Positions 52,600 to 64,000 of a stretch of DNA of 64,000 nt are shown here, in pieces. Location of the stretch: assembly GCF_021864535.1 (NCBI RefSeq), contig NZ_JAKJIC010000003.1, positions 62,001 through 126,000 on the forward strand. The letters run 5' to 3'. The position numbers and the translations under genes were made by a program. The notes beneath the pieces were generated by a model. It saw nothing but the letters and a program-made list of their open reading frames with translations. It was not told the origin of the DNA and made no database searches. The stretch comes from Oryzibacter oryziterrae. GTDB lineage: Bacteria > Pseudomonadota > Alphaproteobacteria > Rhizobiales > Pleomorphomonadaceae. Each line of letters starts with the position of its first letter. Within the stretch, counting starts at the first letter, position 1.

Positions 52600-54780
52600 A
52601 TGGCGAAGAAACTTGTTCGACAATTGCTGTTGCTCTCTGCGGCAGCCTTTGTTCTAGCGCCCACCGCGGTGCAGTTTGCCTATGCCGGCAGTCCGTCCAA
52701 GGCCGCCATCGAAACGCTGAACCGCCTCGGCGCCACCAAGGGCGGCGAGTGGGGCGTGGAATGGACCCCTTCGGGGGGCGCCGTCGTGCAGTTGCATGGT
52801 GGTCCGGTGCTCGCTGCGCCGGATATTTCCGCATCGGCCAGGGACTTTCTCTCCAGGGGCAAGTCCGTCTTCGGTCTCGACGGCTATTCGGTCGTGCTTG
52901 CGTCGGAGCGGCACAGCAATGGCGATATCCACCTGAGCTTCCAGAAGGTCTACGCTGGCAAACGCGTGTTCAACGTCTATATCGATCTGCATGTGACGGC
53001 TGGCGGCAAGCTCTATCTGCTCAACAGCAACTCGATCGCCGGCGACGCAGGCTCTGCGCGCGCAGCGGGAGCGCCGATGTCGTCGGCGCAGGCTTTCGAT
53101 CTGGCCAAGGGGGAAATGGCCCGGACTGTGCTGCACGACAAGTCCGGCGCGCCGGTGACGCCTGTGCTTCCGGCCAACGGCGAACGCGAACTGGGCTATT
53201 TCGAAACCGACAATGGCGATGTCCTGGCCTGGCGCATTTCGATGGGATCGGTTGAGTATATCCTTGATGCGGTGACCGGCGCAGTTCTGGATACGCGCAT
53301 TCTCAAGCTGTCGGTCAACGGAACCGGGACGGTCTTCGATCCCAATCCGGTCTACACCTTGAACAAGGGTACGCTACGCGACCAGGCAAATGCCAATTAC
53401 GCCGCTCTTTCCAGTGCCTACAGGACCAAGACGCTCTATGGCATCCAGAAGTCCGGCACGGGCACGGGCTTGCGTTACAAGCTGATTGGTCCTTACGCGC
53501 GGGCCATGGACATCGGGGTCGCGAGCTTGCCCGGAACCTGCATTGCGCAGGAAACCGAAGTCCGGCTTGCGCCACCGTCGCAGAAGACCAGCCAGTTCAA
53601 GTTCAATCGCTCTCAGTCCGGCTTCGAGCACACCATGGCCTATTACACGCTCGACCGTAACCAGCGCTACATCCAGTCGCTGGGCTTCGGGGCTCTGTGG
53701 AATGCATCGATCCGTGTCGACGCCCACGCGATGAAGGCGGACAATTCCTTCTACTGCGCTTCGCCGCATGGGGCCGGTTATCTTGCCTTCGGCGACGGTG
53801 GCGTTGATGACGCCGAGGACGCCGACGTCATTCTGCATGAATATGGTCACGCGTTGCAGGATGCTTCCTCCGGCGGGCGCTACCTTTCGGGTGGTCAGGC
53901 GGGGGCCATGGGCGAGGGCTTCGGCGATTACTGGGCCTACAGCACCTATCACTCGGGAACCTGGGGCAACTGCTTTGCCGATTGGGACAGCCAGGGTACC
54001 TGCCTGCGTCGGCTCGACAAGAACAAGAAATATCCGCGCGACTATGTCGGGCAGGTGCACAAGGATGGCGAGATCTGGTCGCGTGGCCTGCGCGATCTCT
54101 ATCTCAAGATCGGCAAGGAAAAGGCTGACAAGATCATCCTGAAGAGCCATTTCCTGATCGCGACGTCACCCAACTTCACCAAGGGCGTTGCAGCCTTGCT
54201 CGACGCGGATACGGCGCTCTTTTCGGGTGCCTACAAGAACGACATCTGCGCCGTGTTCATCGATCGCGGCATCAGCACGCGCGACTGTGGCTACTGGTTC
54301 CGCCTGACCTGGAACAAGGTGGGGGCCGATGTGGACCTGCACTTGCGGCCGCCGTCCGGGTCATCGAACCTGTCGTGGAACTATGCCTCTGATGTGGCCT
54401 ACTACAACCGCAATCCAAACTGGAACGATCCTGCGGAAACCGAGGACGATCCGCTGTTGTATCAGGACTGCATCTCCACCTGCGCCATGGAGAAGATCAC
54501 GGTTTCGGATCTGACGACGGTCGGAACCTACAAGGTTCTTGCCCACTACTACTCACCGCATGGCTATGGCGCGACAACCGCAACCATGGATTACTTCAAG
54601 AATGGCAAGCTGATCGGCACGAAGTCGGCAACCTTGACCAATACCGCGGGTGTTCCGTCCGACGGCGACGTCTGGTTCCCGTTCTCCATCAAGATCACGG
54701 CCTCCAAGGCGCCGGAAGTGATCGTTGAGAACCGCATGATGCCTCTTGCGTCCATGACGAGTGGTGGACCGGAGAAGTAA
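52600..54780 (+). CDS. Secreted thermolysin-like metallopeptidase with YfaP-like tail (copy 2)
   Basis: 726 residues from ATG 52600 (AGGGAG nearby). Same plan as copy 1: signal peptide, FTP-type propeptide (GKSVFGLDGYSVVLASER), HEYGHALQ and MGEGFGDYWAY zinc site. It has an extra C-terminal domain of about 155 residues: FRLTWNKVGADVDLHLRPPS...PSDGDVWFPFSIKIT, matching the DUF2135/YfaP type of beta-sandwich. That domain may tether or target the enzyme. Paralog of the preceding gene, diverged but collinear. Confidence 0.87.
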   Translation: MAKKLVRQLLLLSAAAFVLAPTAVQFAYAGSPSKAAIETLNRLGATKGGEWGVEWTPSGGAVVQLHGGPVLAAPDISASARDFLSRGKSVFGLDGYSVVLASERHSNGDIHLSFQKVYAGKRVFNVYIDLHVTAGGKLYLLNSNSIAGDAGSARAAGAPMSSAQAFDLAKGEMARTVLHDKSGAPVTPVLPANGERELGYFETDNGDVLAWRISMGSVEYILDAVTGAVLDTRILKLSVNGTGTVFDPNPVYTLNKGTLRDQANANYAALSSAYRTKTLYGIQKSGTGTGLRYKLIGPYARAMDIGVASLPGTCIAQETEVRLAPPSQKTSQFKFNRSQSGFEHTMAYYTLDRNQRYIQSLGFGALWNASIRVDAHAMKADNSFYCASPHGAGYLAFGDGGVDDAEDADVILHEYGHALQDASSGGRYLSGGQAGAMGEGFGDYWAYSTYHSGTWGNCFADWDSQGTCLRRLDKNKKYPRDYVGQVHKDGEIWSRGLRDLYLKIGKEKADKIILKSHFLIATSPNFTKGVAALLDADTALFSGAYKNDICAVFIDRGISTRDCGYWFRLTWNKVGADVDLHLRPPSGSSNLSWNYASDVAYYNRNPNWNDPAETEDDPLLYQDCISTCAMEKITVSDLTTVGTYKVLAHYYSPHGYGATTATMDYFKNGKLIGTKSATLTNTAGVPSDGDVWFPFSIKITASKAPEVIVENRMMPLASMTSGGPEK

Positions 54781-54829
54781 TCAGCGCCCGATCGATGCAT
54801 CGGGGTGCCTGGCGCGGCATCCCGATGCT

Positions 54830-55366
54830 TCATGTTTGGCTGGAGGCCGGTTCTACCTGCTTCCAGTAGAACCTCGTGCCCGTCAGGCCGCCGTGCGGCT
54901 TCAGGGCGAAGTCCGGCACCTCGCCGACAAAGTGGAAGCCGGCCTTTTCGTAAAGTCCTGCCGCACCGCCGTCGCTGGCGGTGTCGAGCATCAAATGGGG
55001 GCGGCCCAGCGCAATCGCGATCCGTTCGGCTTCCTTCAGCAGCGCCATGGCGATGCCTCGGCCGCGATGGGAGGCGGCGGTCATCATCTTGCTGATCTCG
55101 GCGCGGTGCGGTTGATTGGGCGGCAGGCTGGTGATGAGCGTCACCGTGCCGACGATCCGCCCATTGTCGATTGCGCCCAGCACCACGCGATCGCCGCGCG
55201 CTGCCGCTTCGAGGCTGCCCCACCAGAAGTCGCGGGCACGCTCCAGTTCCATCGGATGCATGAAGCTGACCGAGCCACCGCCCGCCACGGTTTCGACGAT
55301 CAGCGTGGCCAGCTGCTCGATCGTGTCGCTGGAGGCGTCAAGCGGGTGGATGCGGATGTCGGTCAT
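54830..55366 (-). CDS. GNAT-family acetyltransferase
   Basis: 178 residues. Acetyl-CoA loop in KMMTAASHRGRGIAMALL (R-x-x-G-x-A form), strand DRVVLGAIDNGRIVGTVTLI, and C-terminal LYEKAGFHFVGEVPDFA. Substrate unknown. It begins three bases after the XRE-cupin stop, so the pair is one operon in which the regulator precedes the enzyme. Confidence 0.88.
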   Translation of the reverse strand: MTDIRIHPLDASSDTIEQLATLIVETVAGGGSVSFMHPMELERARDFWWGSLEAAARGDRVVLGAIDNGRIVGTVTLITSLPPNQPHRAEISKMMTAASHRGRGIAMALLKEAERIAIALGRPHLMLDTASDGGAAGLYEKAGFHFVGEVPDFALKPHGGLTGTRFYWKQVEPASSQT

Positions 55367-55369
55367 GGG

Positions 55370-55936
55370 TCAGCTCCTTGCGAGCGCGACGACATAAGTG
55401 CAGGGCAGGGCGGATTCGTTGGCGAAGATGGTATCGGCGGGCGGGCCAAATCCCAGGCAGTCGCCGGGGGCAAGGTCGTGTCGCTGGGCGCCCTCGGTGA
55501 TCACCAGATGGCCCTCGCGCACCCAGAGTACCTGGCGGATGCGGGCGTAGGATGCCGCCGGCAGCGTCACCGATTGCCCCGCCGGCATGGTCACTTCCAC
55601 AAGCTCGACCGGATGTTCGGCCCGGGCATAGAGCTGTCGGCGCCGGTAGCCGGTGGCGGGATCATGCCACAGCGGCTGATCGACGGCGCGCGTTACCCGC
55701 TCCTGGCCACCTTCCGCCCGGATCAGCAGGCCGGCGAGCGTCAGGTCGAAGGCGGCGGCGATGCGGACCAGCAGCGCGGCGGTCGGGCTCATCTCCTCCC
55801 GCTCGATCTTGCTGATGGAGGCCTTGGCCACATCGGCACGCTCGGCAAGGTCGCCTTGCGACCAGCCGCGTACTTCCCGCTCAAGGCGGATGCGGCGGGC
55901 GATCTGGGTGGTGGTATCGTCAACTAAAATGGTCAT
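55370..55936 (-). CDS. XRE-cupin transcriptional regulator
   Basis: 188 residues from ATG 55936. HTH at residues 10-60 (IARRIRLEREVRGWSQGDLA, ERADVAKASISKIEREEMSP), then a cupin fold (VELVEVTMPAGQSVTLPAAS, LWVREGHLVITEGAQRHDLA, PGDCLGFGPPAD). Such regulators bind a small ligand in the cupin and control adjacent metabolic genes; here the coupled acetyltransferase. Confidence 0.9.
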   Translation of the reverse strand: MTILVDDTTTQIARRIRLEREVRGWSQGDLAERADVAKASISKIEREEMSPTAALLVRIAAAFDLTLAGLLIRAEGGQERVTRAVDQPLWHDPATGYRRRQLYARAEHPVELVEVTMPAGQSVTLPAASYARIRQVLWVREGHLVITEGAQRHDLAPGDCLGFGPPADTIFANESALPCTYVVALARS

Positions 55937-56039
55937 ATGGTTCTTATAATGGACTTTGAGGCGCTTGTGAAGAGGCAACAAGGCTGGCTTCCGATCGGCT
56001 CCACGACGCAACGCCTCGCCGCCGATTCAGTGTGCGAAA

Positions 56040-56911
56040 TCACATGTCGGCGCCATCGTCGGCGAGGATCTCGGCGATCCAGCGGCGGTGGCGATCGGCA
56101 AGCCCCTCGTCACGACCTCTCGCTCCGGCGATGCTGATGAGCGCCTTCCACAGGCACCAGCCACGGGCGCGTTCCCATGTGTGCCGGTCCACGCCGATCT
56201 CGCGGCGAAAGGCCCGCCGTGCCGGTTGGTCGAACAGCGTCCAGGCGATCACCAGGTCACACGCTGGGTCGCCGATGCAGCAACAGCCGAAGTCGATCAC
56301 CGCCGCGAGCTTGCCCTCGCGCACCAGCAGGTTTCCGACCGCCATATCGCCGTGCACCCAGACCGGTTTGTCCTGCCAGGTTGAGGCTAGGGCCAGGTCC
56401 CATAGGTCGGTCATCAGGGGGACATCGGCCTCGTCCGCCAGTTCCCCCAGCACTTGCCGGGCTTCGCCATCGTAGACCCGCAGGTCGCCGCCTCGATGAA
56501 AGGTCTGCTGGCCGGCGTGTGGCGCTCCATCCGTGCCGATGCGCCAGAGGCGGGTGAGAAAGCCGGCGAGGTCCGTGGCAAAGGTCGTTATGTCGGCGAT
56601 GGCGGCTTCATCGGCGCGTTGTCCGGGGATCCACTCGTAGATGGACCAGGGCCAGGGATGGTCCGCACTCGGCCTGCCCTCAGCCAGGGGACAGGGGATG
56701 GCGAACGGCAGCTGCGGCGCAAGAACCGGCAACCAGAGCTGTTCCCGTTCGACCTGCGGGGCGTAGCACTCGGCGCTCGGCAATCGCACGGACATGTGGT
56801 CGCCGAGATGGAAGGTGCGATTGTCCCAGCCACTCGTCGCCTCGTGGCCGCCCAGTGCGGAAACTGGGCAGCCACGAGGCGCTGGACCAGGGGGACGTCG
56901 ATCTCATCCAT
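56040..56911 (-). pseudogene. Aminoglycoside-phosphotransferase-family kinase, frameshifted
   Basis: The C-terminal 250 residues are intact (VWVHGDMAVGNLLVREGKLA with the catalytic Asp, AVIDFGCCCIGDPACDL with the metal Asp). The true N-terminus starts at ATG 56911 (MDEIDVPLVQRLVAAQFPHW) in another frame. Between the two, GWDNRTFHLGDHMSVRLPSA resumes in the second frame and a stretch of about ten codons expected after HWA is missing. The break sits in a 44-base near-perfect hairpin (56839-56882). A start at the internal ATG 56795 would lack the nucleotide-binding part. Confidence 0.78.
56839..56882. repeat. 44-base quasi-palindrome at the frameshift
   Basis: 19-base arms CGCCTCGTGGCcGCCCAGT and ACTGGGCaGCCACGAGGCG, with one mismatch, around a six-base loop. 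It lies inside the phosphotransferase gene exactly where codons are lost. Confidence 0.85.
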
Positions 56912-57065
56912 ATCGTTCTGCAGAAATGGAGATTGCCTGAAGCGCCAGGGTCTCATCATTGATTGCCGGGCACAAGACCTCGACTGGCATGTGACCGCCT
57001 CGACGCGGATAGGGGGATGCACCCCATGTCCCGCGCCACGTCGCCATCTTTCGCGGGGGCTCCGC

Positions 57066-57121
57066 TTGACAGCCCGTCTGCCCCGCGCTATCACCACGGC
57101 ACGAACCGTACCGTACGGTAC
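57066..57121 (+). promoter_or_regulatory. TetR-gene promoter and operator palindrome
   Basis: TTGACA (57066), 17 bases, TATCAC (57089-57094), then the perfect 14-base palindrome GTACCGTACGGTAC (57108-57121), 16 bases before the TetR start. Placement over the start region suits autorepression. Confidence 0.65.
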
Positions 57122-57137
57122 ATGCCTTGGTGCCCCG

Positions 57138-59025
<1,888 letters not shown>

Positions 59026-59507
59026 GGATCGCCGCCGAGCGAAGACGAAGTCCGTCGCTGAAAGCTTGCGTCGCGTAAAACGAGAGTATTTTTTTCTCTC
59101 AACCGGCCAAAATAAAAGAAATGCGCGTTTTTCAAGTTTGCGAAGCCGGGGCGACGCCGTCGCTCCGGCTTTCTTTCTTTTTCTACAATTCTCATGCGGA
59201 TTTTAGTATCAAAGTCTATATATATAAGAAATTAAATGTAAACTACATATGCTTGCCTGAGATTGTCTGTGTGTATTACTTTCTATGCTCCGCACATATC
59301 CCTATTTGATTTGAATAATATCTCTAAATTGACTCGTAAAAAATGACGATGCACGAAATATTTTTAGAATATAATCCGCCTAGTTGTCCTCAGTAAATCT
59401 TGGTTGTATTTTGTTTAGTTGTCGTATTTATTACTTTTTAATTTTGGCATGAGAAAGCTTTTCCTAAAATCGTTTTCACGGTCAAATCGTGACCGATTGA
59501 GGGTAAG
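59026..59507. other. Intergenic, AT-rich
   Basis: About 480 bases between the duplicated ilvC end and the chemoreceptor; from 59200 on it is strongly AT-rich and presumably holds the chemoreceptor promoter. No gene seen. Confidence 0.45.
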
Positions 59508-61184
59508 ATGAAGATCCAGTTCAAGATTTATGCAATCGTCGCGGTTCTCAGCCTGATTACGATTGCGATTGCCCTGACGGGTATCCAGACCATGCGTGGC
59601 TACAACCAGCAGGTCGCCGCCTTTGATCTTGCTTCCCAGCGCGCTTTCAACGGCGAGCACCTCAACCGGCTGATCACGGCGGTGGTCATGGACTCGCGCG
59701 GTATCTATGCCGCTGCCGACACGGAGAAGGCCAAGCCCTTCGCCGAAGGCATTCGCAAGAACCTCAAGGAAATGGACGACCTCCTGACCTCCTGGTCCAG
59801 CACCGTTCCGGCCGATCGCAAGTCGGCCTTCGATGCGGTCGTGTCCAAGGCCAAGGAGTTCATCGCCTTCCGCACCGAACTGGCCGATCTCGGCGCCAAC
59901 GTCTCGCCGGCTGCGGCCAACGAGAAGGGCAACAACGACGCCAATCGCGCCAATCGCAAGCAGCTGCAGGCCGACTTGGATGACCTCGTCACGCTTGATC
60001 AGGCTGACCTCGTCAAGGTGCAGGCGGACATCAAGTCCTACTTCAGCGAAGGTTTCACCATTCTCGTTTCGCTGGCTGTTGCCGGTATCGTCGCCGGCGT
60101 CGTGATCGGTACCTGGATCGGTACGGCCATGATCTCGCGGCCGCTGCATCAGGTCGCCAACGTGTTCGCTGCCCTGTCGCGTGGCGATCTCGGCGTCTCC
60201 TTCCAGCACGCCAAGCCGCGGTCGGATGAGATTGGTCACCTCTGGACCGTCGCCACCGGCTTCCGCGACAGTCTGCAGGAAACCCAGGATCTGCGTGATG
60301 CGCAGGCCAAGACTGAAGCCGACCGCAAGGCCGAGCAGAAGGCCATGATGGCTGACCTGGCCCACCGTTTCGAGGCCGAGATGGGGCAGATCATCGGGGC
60401 GGTCACCTCAGCAGCCAACACCACTCTCAAGGCCGCCGAGACCATGGCGTCGGATGCCAACGAGACGTCCTCGCGCTCGATCACCGTGGCGTCTGCCTCC
60501 GAGCAGACCTCGGCCAACGTGCAGGCGGTGGCCGGCGCGTCGGAAGAACTGTCGGCGTCCATCTCCGAAATCGGCCGCCGCATCGACGAAGCCGCAACGC
60601 TGATCGGCGCCGCTGTCGATCAGGCCCAGCGCACCGACCAGGACGTCCGCTCGCTGGCCGACAGCGCTGCCAAGGTGGGCAGCATTGTCGCCATGATCCA
60701 GGCGATCGCCGAGCAGACCAACCTGCTTGCCCTCAACGCCACCATCGAGGCGGCGCGTGCGGGTGAGGCCGGTCGCGGCTTCGCGGTCGTGGCCTCCGAA
60801 GTCAAGGCGCTGGCCAGCCAGACCGCCAAGGCGACGCAGGATATCGAAGCGCAGATGGGCACGATCCAGTCGGCGACCCAGCAGTCGGTCGAGAAGATCG
60901 CGGACATCTCCAAGCGCATCAAGGATCTTGAGTCCATCACCTCGCGTGTGGCCGATGCCACCACGCAGCAGAACTCCGCCACCATCGAGATCGCCCGCAA
61001 CATCAGCGAAGCGGCTGTGGGTGCCGCCGAGGTTGCCAGCACCATCGTCGGCGTTCGCGCCACGGCGGAGAAGGGGGGGCATACCTCGAAGGAACTGCTG
61101 TCCGCGGCCAAGGACCTCGACCGCAACTCGCGCATGCTCAGCGACAAGATGGCCGCCTTCGTGCAGCACGTGCGCGCCGCCTGA
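59508..61184 (+). CDS. Methyl-accepting chemotaxis protein
   Basis: 558 residues. TM1 at 8-28 ([20 protein letters not shown]), periplasmic four-helix domain to about 180, TM2 at 185-208 ([20 protein letters not shown]), HAMP to about 260, then the cytoplasmic coiled coil with the conserved hairpin tip [20 protein letters not shown]. No C-terminal CheR pentapeptide. Ligand unknown. It stands alone with its own terminator. Confidence 0.94.
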   Translation: MKIQFKIYAIVAVLSLITIAIALTGIQTMRGYNQQVAAFDLASQRAFNGEHLNRLITAVVMDSRGIYAAADTEKAKPFAEGIRKNLKEMDDLLTSWSSTVPADRKSAFDAVVSKAKEFIAFRTELADLGANVSPAAANEKGNNDANRANRKQLQADLDDLVTLDQADLVKVQADIKSYFSEGFTILVSLAVAGIVAGVVIGTWIGTAMISRPLHQVANVFAALSRGDLGVSFQHAKPRSDEIGHLWTVATGFRDSLQETQDLRDAQAKTEADRKAEQKAMMADLAHRFEAEMGQIIGAVTSAANTTLKAAETMASDANETSSRSITVASASEQTSANVQAVAGASEELSASISEIGRRIDEAATLIGAAVDQAQRTDQDVRSLADSAAKVGSIVAMIQAIAEQTNLLALNATIEAARAGEAGRGFAVVASEVKALASQTAKATQDIEAQMGTIQSATQQSVEKIADISKRIKDLESITSRVADATTQQNSATIEIARNISEAAVGAAEVASTIVGVRATAEKGGHTSKELLSAAKDLDRNSRMLSDKMAAFVQHVRAA

Positions 61185-61210
61185 CGGTTCGCCAAGTCCT
61201 GGACCCAATC

Positions 61211-61251
61211 AAAAGGGCGCCGCGGGTCAATCCGCGGCGCCCTTTGCTTTT
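61211..61251 (+). terminator. Intrinsic terminator after the chemoreceptor
   Basis: AAAGGGCGCCGCGG-gtcaat-CCGCGGCGCCCTTT followed by GCTTTT. The symmetric A/T flanks also allow it to serve the convergent hydrolase. Confidence 0.85.
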
Positions 61252-61289
61252 GACCGCCTCGTCGTCGGCGGTATCTCTACCTTATCCCG

Positions 61290-63389
61290 TCAGTGCGCCG
61301 GCAGTGTGCCGAACCGCCAGAGTGGGGCAGACCCCACCTGCAGGGAGACCGCACTGCCGGTGACCAGGGCTTTGGCCTGGTCTGCCGTAAGTTGGGCGAT
61401 CGCCCGGCGCCCATCACCCACGACGGCAACGTTGCGGATCGCAAGGTCGCCGATCGAGAGTTCAGGCAGCGAGTCCGTGAAGGGGAAGCGGCGCTGCGAG
61501 GTCAGCTCGATGCGAACTGTCTCGGGCGCCCGGCGCGCAGCTGATGCCTCGGCGGGCAGGAAGCGCAGCGTGTTGCCGGCTTCGGCGCCGATCGTCTGCT
61601 GGCGGGCGACCGCAGCCGGTGCATTTTCCGAGCCCGCAAGCGCCAGAGCCGAGGCCGCGACCGGTCCTTGCTTCTTCACCGGCTTGGTGGTCACCGCGAT
61701 GGTGCCGATATCGACATCGCCCTCGGGGCGGCTGTCGAAGACGAAGCGCAATCCGGTCACGGAGTTGAGCGGCAGGTGGAAGGAGGCGAGGTCGAAGGAG
61801 ACCGTTGCCAGTTCACGGTGCAGGCCGAACTCGGTGCCCACCGGCCGGGTCAGGGCGATACGGCCCTTGGTCGACACGGGAGCCGACAGCTTGCCGTCCT
61901 TGCCGATCAGACGGACCTTGAACTCCATCTCGCCGCTGGGGTCCATGGCCTGGTCGCAGGTAGACTTTGTGCAGCCGATGGCGGTGCGCAGTGACAAGGT
62001 GGCAAAGTGGGAGAGGTCAACGGCGCCCTTGCGCACCAGCTTGACATCGAAATGGCGATCCGACAGGCCACCAGACCATGTCACATGCGCAATGCGCGGG
62101 TTGGTCGGATGGTCGAGGTCCGGCCCGTTTGTGACCGTGAGGCCAACCGCTCCATAGGGGAGGCCTGCGTCGCTTGTCTCGCCTTCCTTGGAGAAGGTCT
62201 CCAGCAGCTTGACCGTATCGCCAGGGGCGGCCGGCAGATAGCCGCGCTGCACATGAGTGACCTTGGTGATGGTTGCGGGCAGGTCATAGGACGGGTCGAA
62301 CAGGTTTGCGTCCGCCGGATTTGCGTGGGGGCCGACGGTCGCCTTGAAGAAGTTCAGAACCGGGACGAGCGCGGTCTGTTGCTGCGCCTTCGAGCGGCCT
62401 GCCTGCGGGAACAGCACCGGCGTTCCCGAGCAGGAGGCACTGTCGGCTTCGAGCCATTCGGTGTTGTAGGCGTTGTGATCGGCGCCCCACACTTCGAATG
62501 TGCCATGTATGGCGTGCTGCTTGTCGCCCTTGAAGGTGAAGGCGCGGTCGAACACGTTGACGCCTTCGAGCGTCGAGACGTCACCGTCGCAGCTCGGCAG
62601 CAGGATCATGCTGGCGACCCCATAGGAGTCGAGCACGCGCGATGTCTGGCCATCGACGGGGCCGATCTCGAAGATCGAGCGGATCGTCATCTTGCCGATC
62701 TTCGCAGGGAAGACGCTGCCGGGATCGCGCCATTGGGCGAGAGCCGCGCGGGTGCCTTCGCCGCCGCGGCTGTGACCGAACAGGCCGACCTGAGCGAAGT
62801 CCAGCATGCCCTTCGGATTGAAGCCGAGCGACTTGGGAACGGCAATGGTGCCGATGCCGCGGTTCCAGTCCGACAGCAGGGCAAGATGGCGCAGGATCAG
62901 TCGACCGCGTGCCAGGTTGAGGCCGGAATCGTTCTGGTCGCCCTCACCGGCGGTGATGCCGCGGTTGGCGTTGATGGAGACGACCACATATCCTTCCGCG
63001 GCGAGTGCGCGAGCGAGATAGGCGTATCCCAGATGGTTGGGCGTCACCGTGTAGCCGTCGGGACAGGTGCCGTCGATCGTGTACTCGGCATTGTCATCGA
63101 CGCGGATGCCGAGGTTCGGGTCCATGCGGCCGCACGTGCCATGGTTGCCGTGCAGCAAGATGAGAAGCGGGTGGGCGGCCTTGCCAAGGTTGGTCGGACG
63201 GTACACCTGGGCCCACAAGTCGACCTTGGCGGTCTTGAGGACGTCGGGTTCATCGCGCCCGGTGAAACGGTAGGAACCCTCGGTCACGGCCGGGGGCGTC
63301 GCGGCCAGGGCCGGTGTGAGGAGTGTCGCGAGTAGCCAAGCTACAAAAATCAGAAAGCGCAAAGACGGAATCTCCAGCCTGTTTCTCAC
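61290..63389 (-). CDS. Large secreted alpha/beta-hydrolase
   Basis: 699 residues from GTG 63389; TTG 63362 is an alternative with GGAG at nine bases. Signal peptide FLIFVAWLLATLLTPALA. Hydrolase part: PLLILLHGNHGTCG (oxyanion region), YVVVSINANRGITAGEGDQN, nucleophile GLFGHSRGGEG, later WGADHNAYN carries the candidate catalytic His. From residue 370 a beta-rich domain without known motifs. Six or more Cys suggest disulfides. Probably a periplasmic or secreted esterase-like enzyme; substrate unknown. Confidence 0.8.
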   Translation of the reverse strand: MRNRLEIPSLRFLIFVAWLLATLLTPALAATPPAVTEGSYRFTGRDEPDVLKTAKVDLWAQVYRPTNLGKAAHPLLILLHGNHGTCGRMDPNLGIRVDDNAEYTIDGTCPDGYTVTPNHLGYAYLARALAAEGYVVVSINANRGITAGEGDQNDSGLNLARGRLILRHLALLSDWNRGIGTIAVPKSLGFNPKGMLDFAQVGLFGHSRGGEGTRAALAQWRDPGSVFPAKIGKMTIRSIFEIGPVDGQTSRVLDSYGVASMILLPSCDGDVSTLEGVNVFDRAFTFKGDKQHAIHGTFEVWGADHNAYNTEWLEADSASCSGTPVLFPQAGRSKAQQQTALVPVLNFFKATVGPHANPADANLFDPSYDLPATITKVTHVQRGYLPAAPGDTVKLLETFSKEGETSDAGLPYGAVGLTVTNGPDLDHPTNPRIAHVTWSGGLSDRHFDVKLVRKGAVDLSHFATLSLRTAIGCTKSTCDQAMDPSGEMEFKVRLIGKDGKLSAPVSTKGRIALTRPVGTEFGLHRELATVSFDLASFHLPLNSVTGLRFVFDSRPEGDVDIGTIAVTTKPVKKQGPVAASALALAGSENAPAAVARQQTIGAEAGNTLRFLPAEASAARRAPETVRIELTSQRRFPFTDSLPELSIGDLAIRNVAVVGDGRRAIAQLTADQAKALVTGSAVSLQVGSAPLWRFGTLPAH

Positions 63390-63749
63390 TGCTTCTTGTA
63401 ACTTCTACCAGTGTATTGCGACAATCGCTTTCGCTGGCAGCAGGCATGCACAGCCTGTGGATTGTGACGGCCCGAGCGCGAGGCAGCCCTCTGCGCCTCG
63501 CTTCGGCCTTGTGGTCCAGGGGCGGCTGCATGGCGTCGAGACTGCAGCTTATCGCCTTGATCGTGCAACAAGAAACGCATGGGCGAGGGGGGGCCGCCTG
63601 CACGATCTTGTGGCCAAGGCCTCCTAGGAATGATCTCTTAAGTACAAACACTCATTTTGGATGCCGGATGGAATAAGGAAACCACGTCCACGTTATCTCC
63701 TTTGTATTTCAGCTTTTGCGAATATACTGAAAGCAACGGAGGGACGCGC
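63390..63749. other. Intergenic, no gene seen
   Basis: 360 bases between two divergent genes for exported proteins. Nothing beyond promoter space was recognised. Confidence 0.4.
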
Positions 63750-64000
63750 ATGCGACCGATCAATGTCTTGCTCGCCGGCCTTGTGGCCCTTGCGCCCACG
63801 ACGGCCTTTGCCGGCCCGAGCGCCAAGGCCATGGCCAACACCTGTTTCATCTGCCACGGCCCCGGCGGTCACGAGAGCCTTGTTGGCATGAGCCAGAAGG
63901 AACTCGTCGAGGAGATGAGCGAAATGAAGCGTGAGCCCGGGGAGGGGCGGCTGATGGCGGTCATCGCCAAGGGCTTCTCCGATGCCGAGATCAAGGCCAT
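63750..64000 (+). CDS. c-type cytochrome, 3' part outside window
   Basis: First 83 residues. Start ATG 63750 with GGAGGG eight bases upstream. Signal peptide PINVLLAGLVALAPTTAFAG, then the haem site NTCFICHGPGGHE (CxxCH). KGFSDAEIKA near the window edge is the usual pre-Met-ligand helix of class I cytochrome c subunits (FccA or c553-like). Electron carrier in the periplasm; partner unknown. Confidence 0.85.
   Translation, partial: MRPINVLLAGLVALAPTTAFAGPSAKAMANTCFICHGPGGHESLVGMSQKELVEEMSEMKREPGEGRLMAVIAKGFSDAEIKA

Overview
The window reads as the chromosome of an alphaproteobacterium, most likely of the order Hyphomicrobiales. The evidence is the high GC content, the circularly permuted two-piece tmRNA gene (ssrA), an alpha-type SspB adaptor gene, and the housekeeping run serB / miaA / ilvB / ilvN / (interruption) / ilvC. 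A XoxF-type methanol dehydrogenase suggests some C1 metabolism. Species identity cannot be read from the sequence.

Layout. 1-5405 is an accessory island: a TerY-like VWA gene leaving the window on the left, a mosaic of three decayed insertion sequences (IS630, IS5 and IS66 types), a soluble FtsH-like AAA/zinc-protease gene with a coupled small partner, and a small HTH gene. Its right edge cuts off the 3' end of thyA. 6228-11935 holds two complete ECF metal transporters facing each other: NikMN-Q-O behind an exact NikR box, and CbiM-N-Q-O behind a cobalamin riboswitch. Then come a CLC antiporter, xoxF with a coupled HTH gene, and ssrA.

16231-26617 is the most unusual part: a compact element of about 10.4 kb integrated at the 3' end of ssrA. 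It carries integrase, AlpA-type regulator, HK97-type portal, protease, connector and capsid, large terminase, HNH nuclease, and a replication initiator with an origin-like iteron array inside its own gene. No tail or lysis genes were recognised. This is the composition of a capsid-forming phage satellite (cf-PICI type). It also carries AT-rich cargo genes of unknown function. In the uninterrupted chromosome ssrA would lie about 1 kb from hicAB and sspB, so the RNA that adds the degradation tag and the adaptor that delivers tagged proteins are near neighbours.

28-38 kb: small regulators, a TSUP permease, a holin-like / lysozyme-L,D-transpeptidase pair, serB, miaA, ilvBN behind a leader-peptide attenuator, vapBC, and a Qnr-like pentapeptide-repeat protein. 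38-57 kb: agmatine-deiminase-family enzyme and amidase, a spermidine-synthase-like gene with an amber codon at position 4, a lipoprotein, katG, a second CLC protein, a YjhX-family toxin, a racemase and an AsnC regulator, pdxJ, two tandem secreted metallopeptidases, GNAT and XRE-cupin genes, a frameshifted phosphotransferase, and a TetR gene. 57.8-64 kb: ilvC with a duplicated 3' end, a chemoreceptor, a large secreted hydrolase and the start of a c-type cytochrome.
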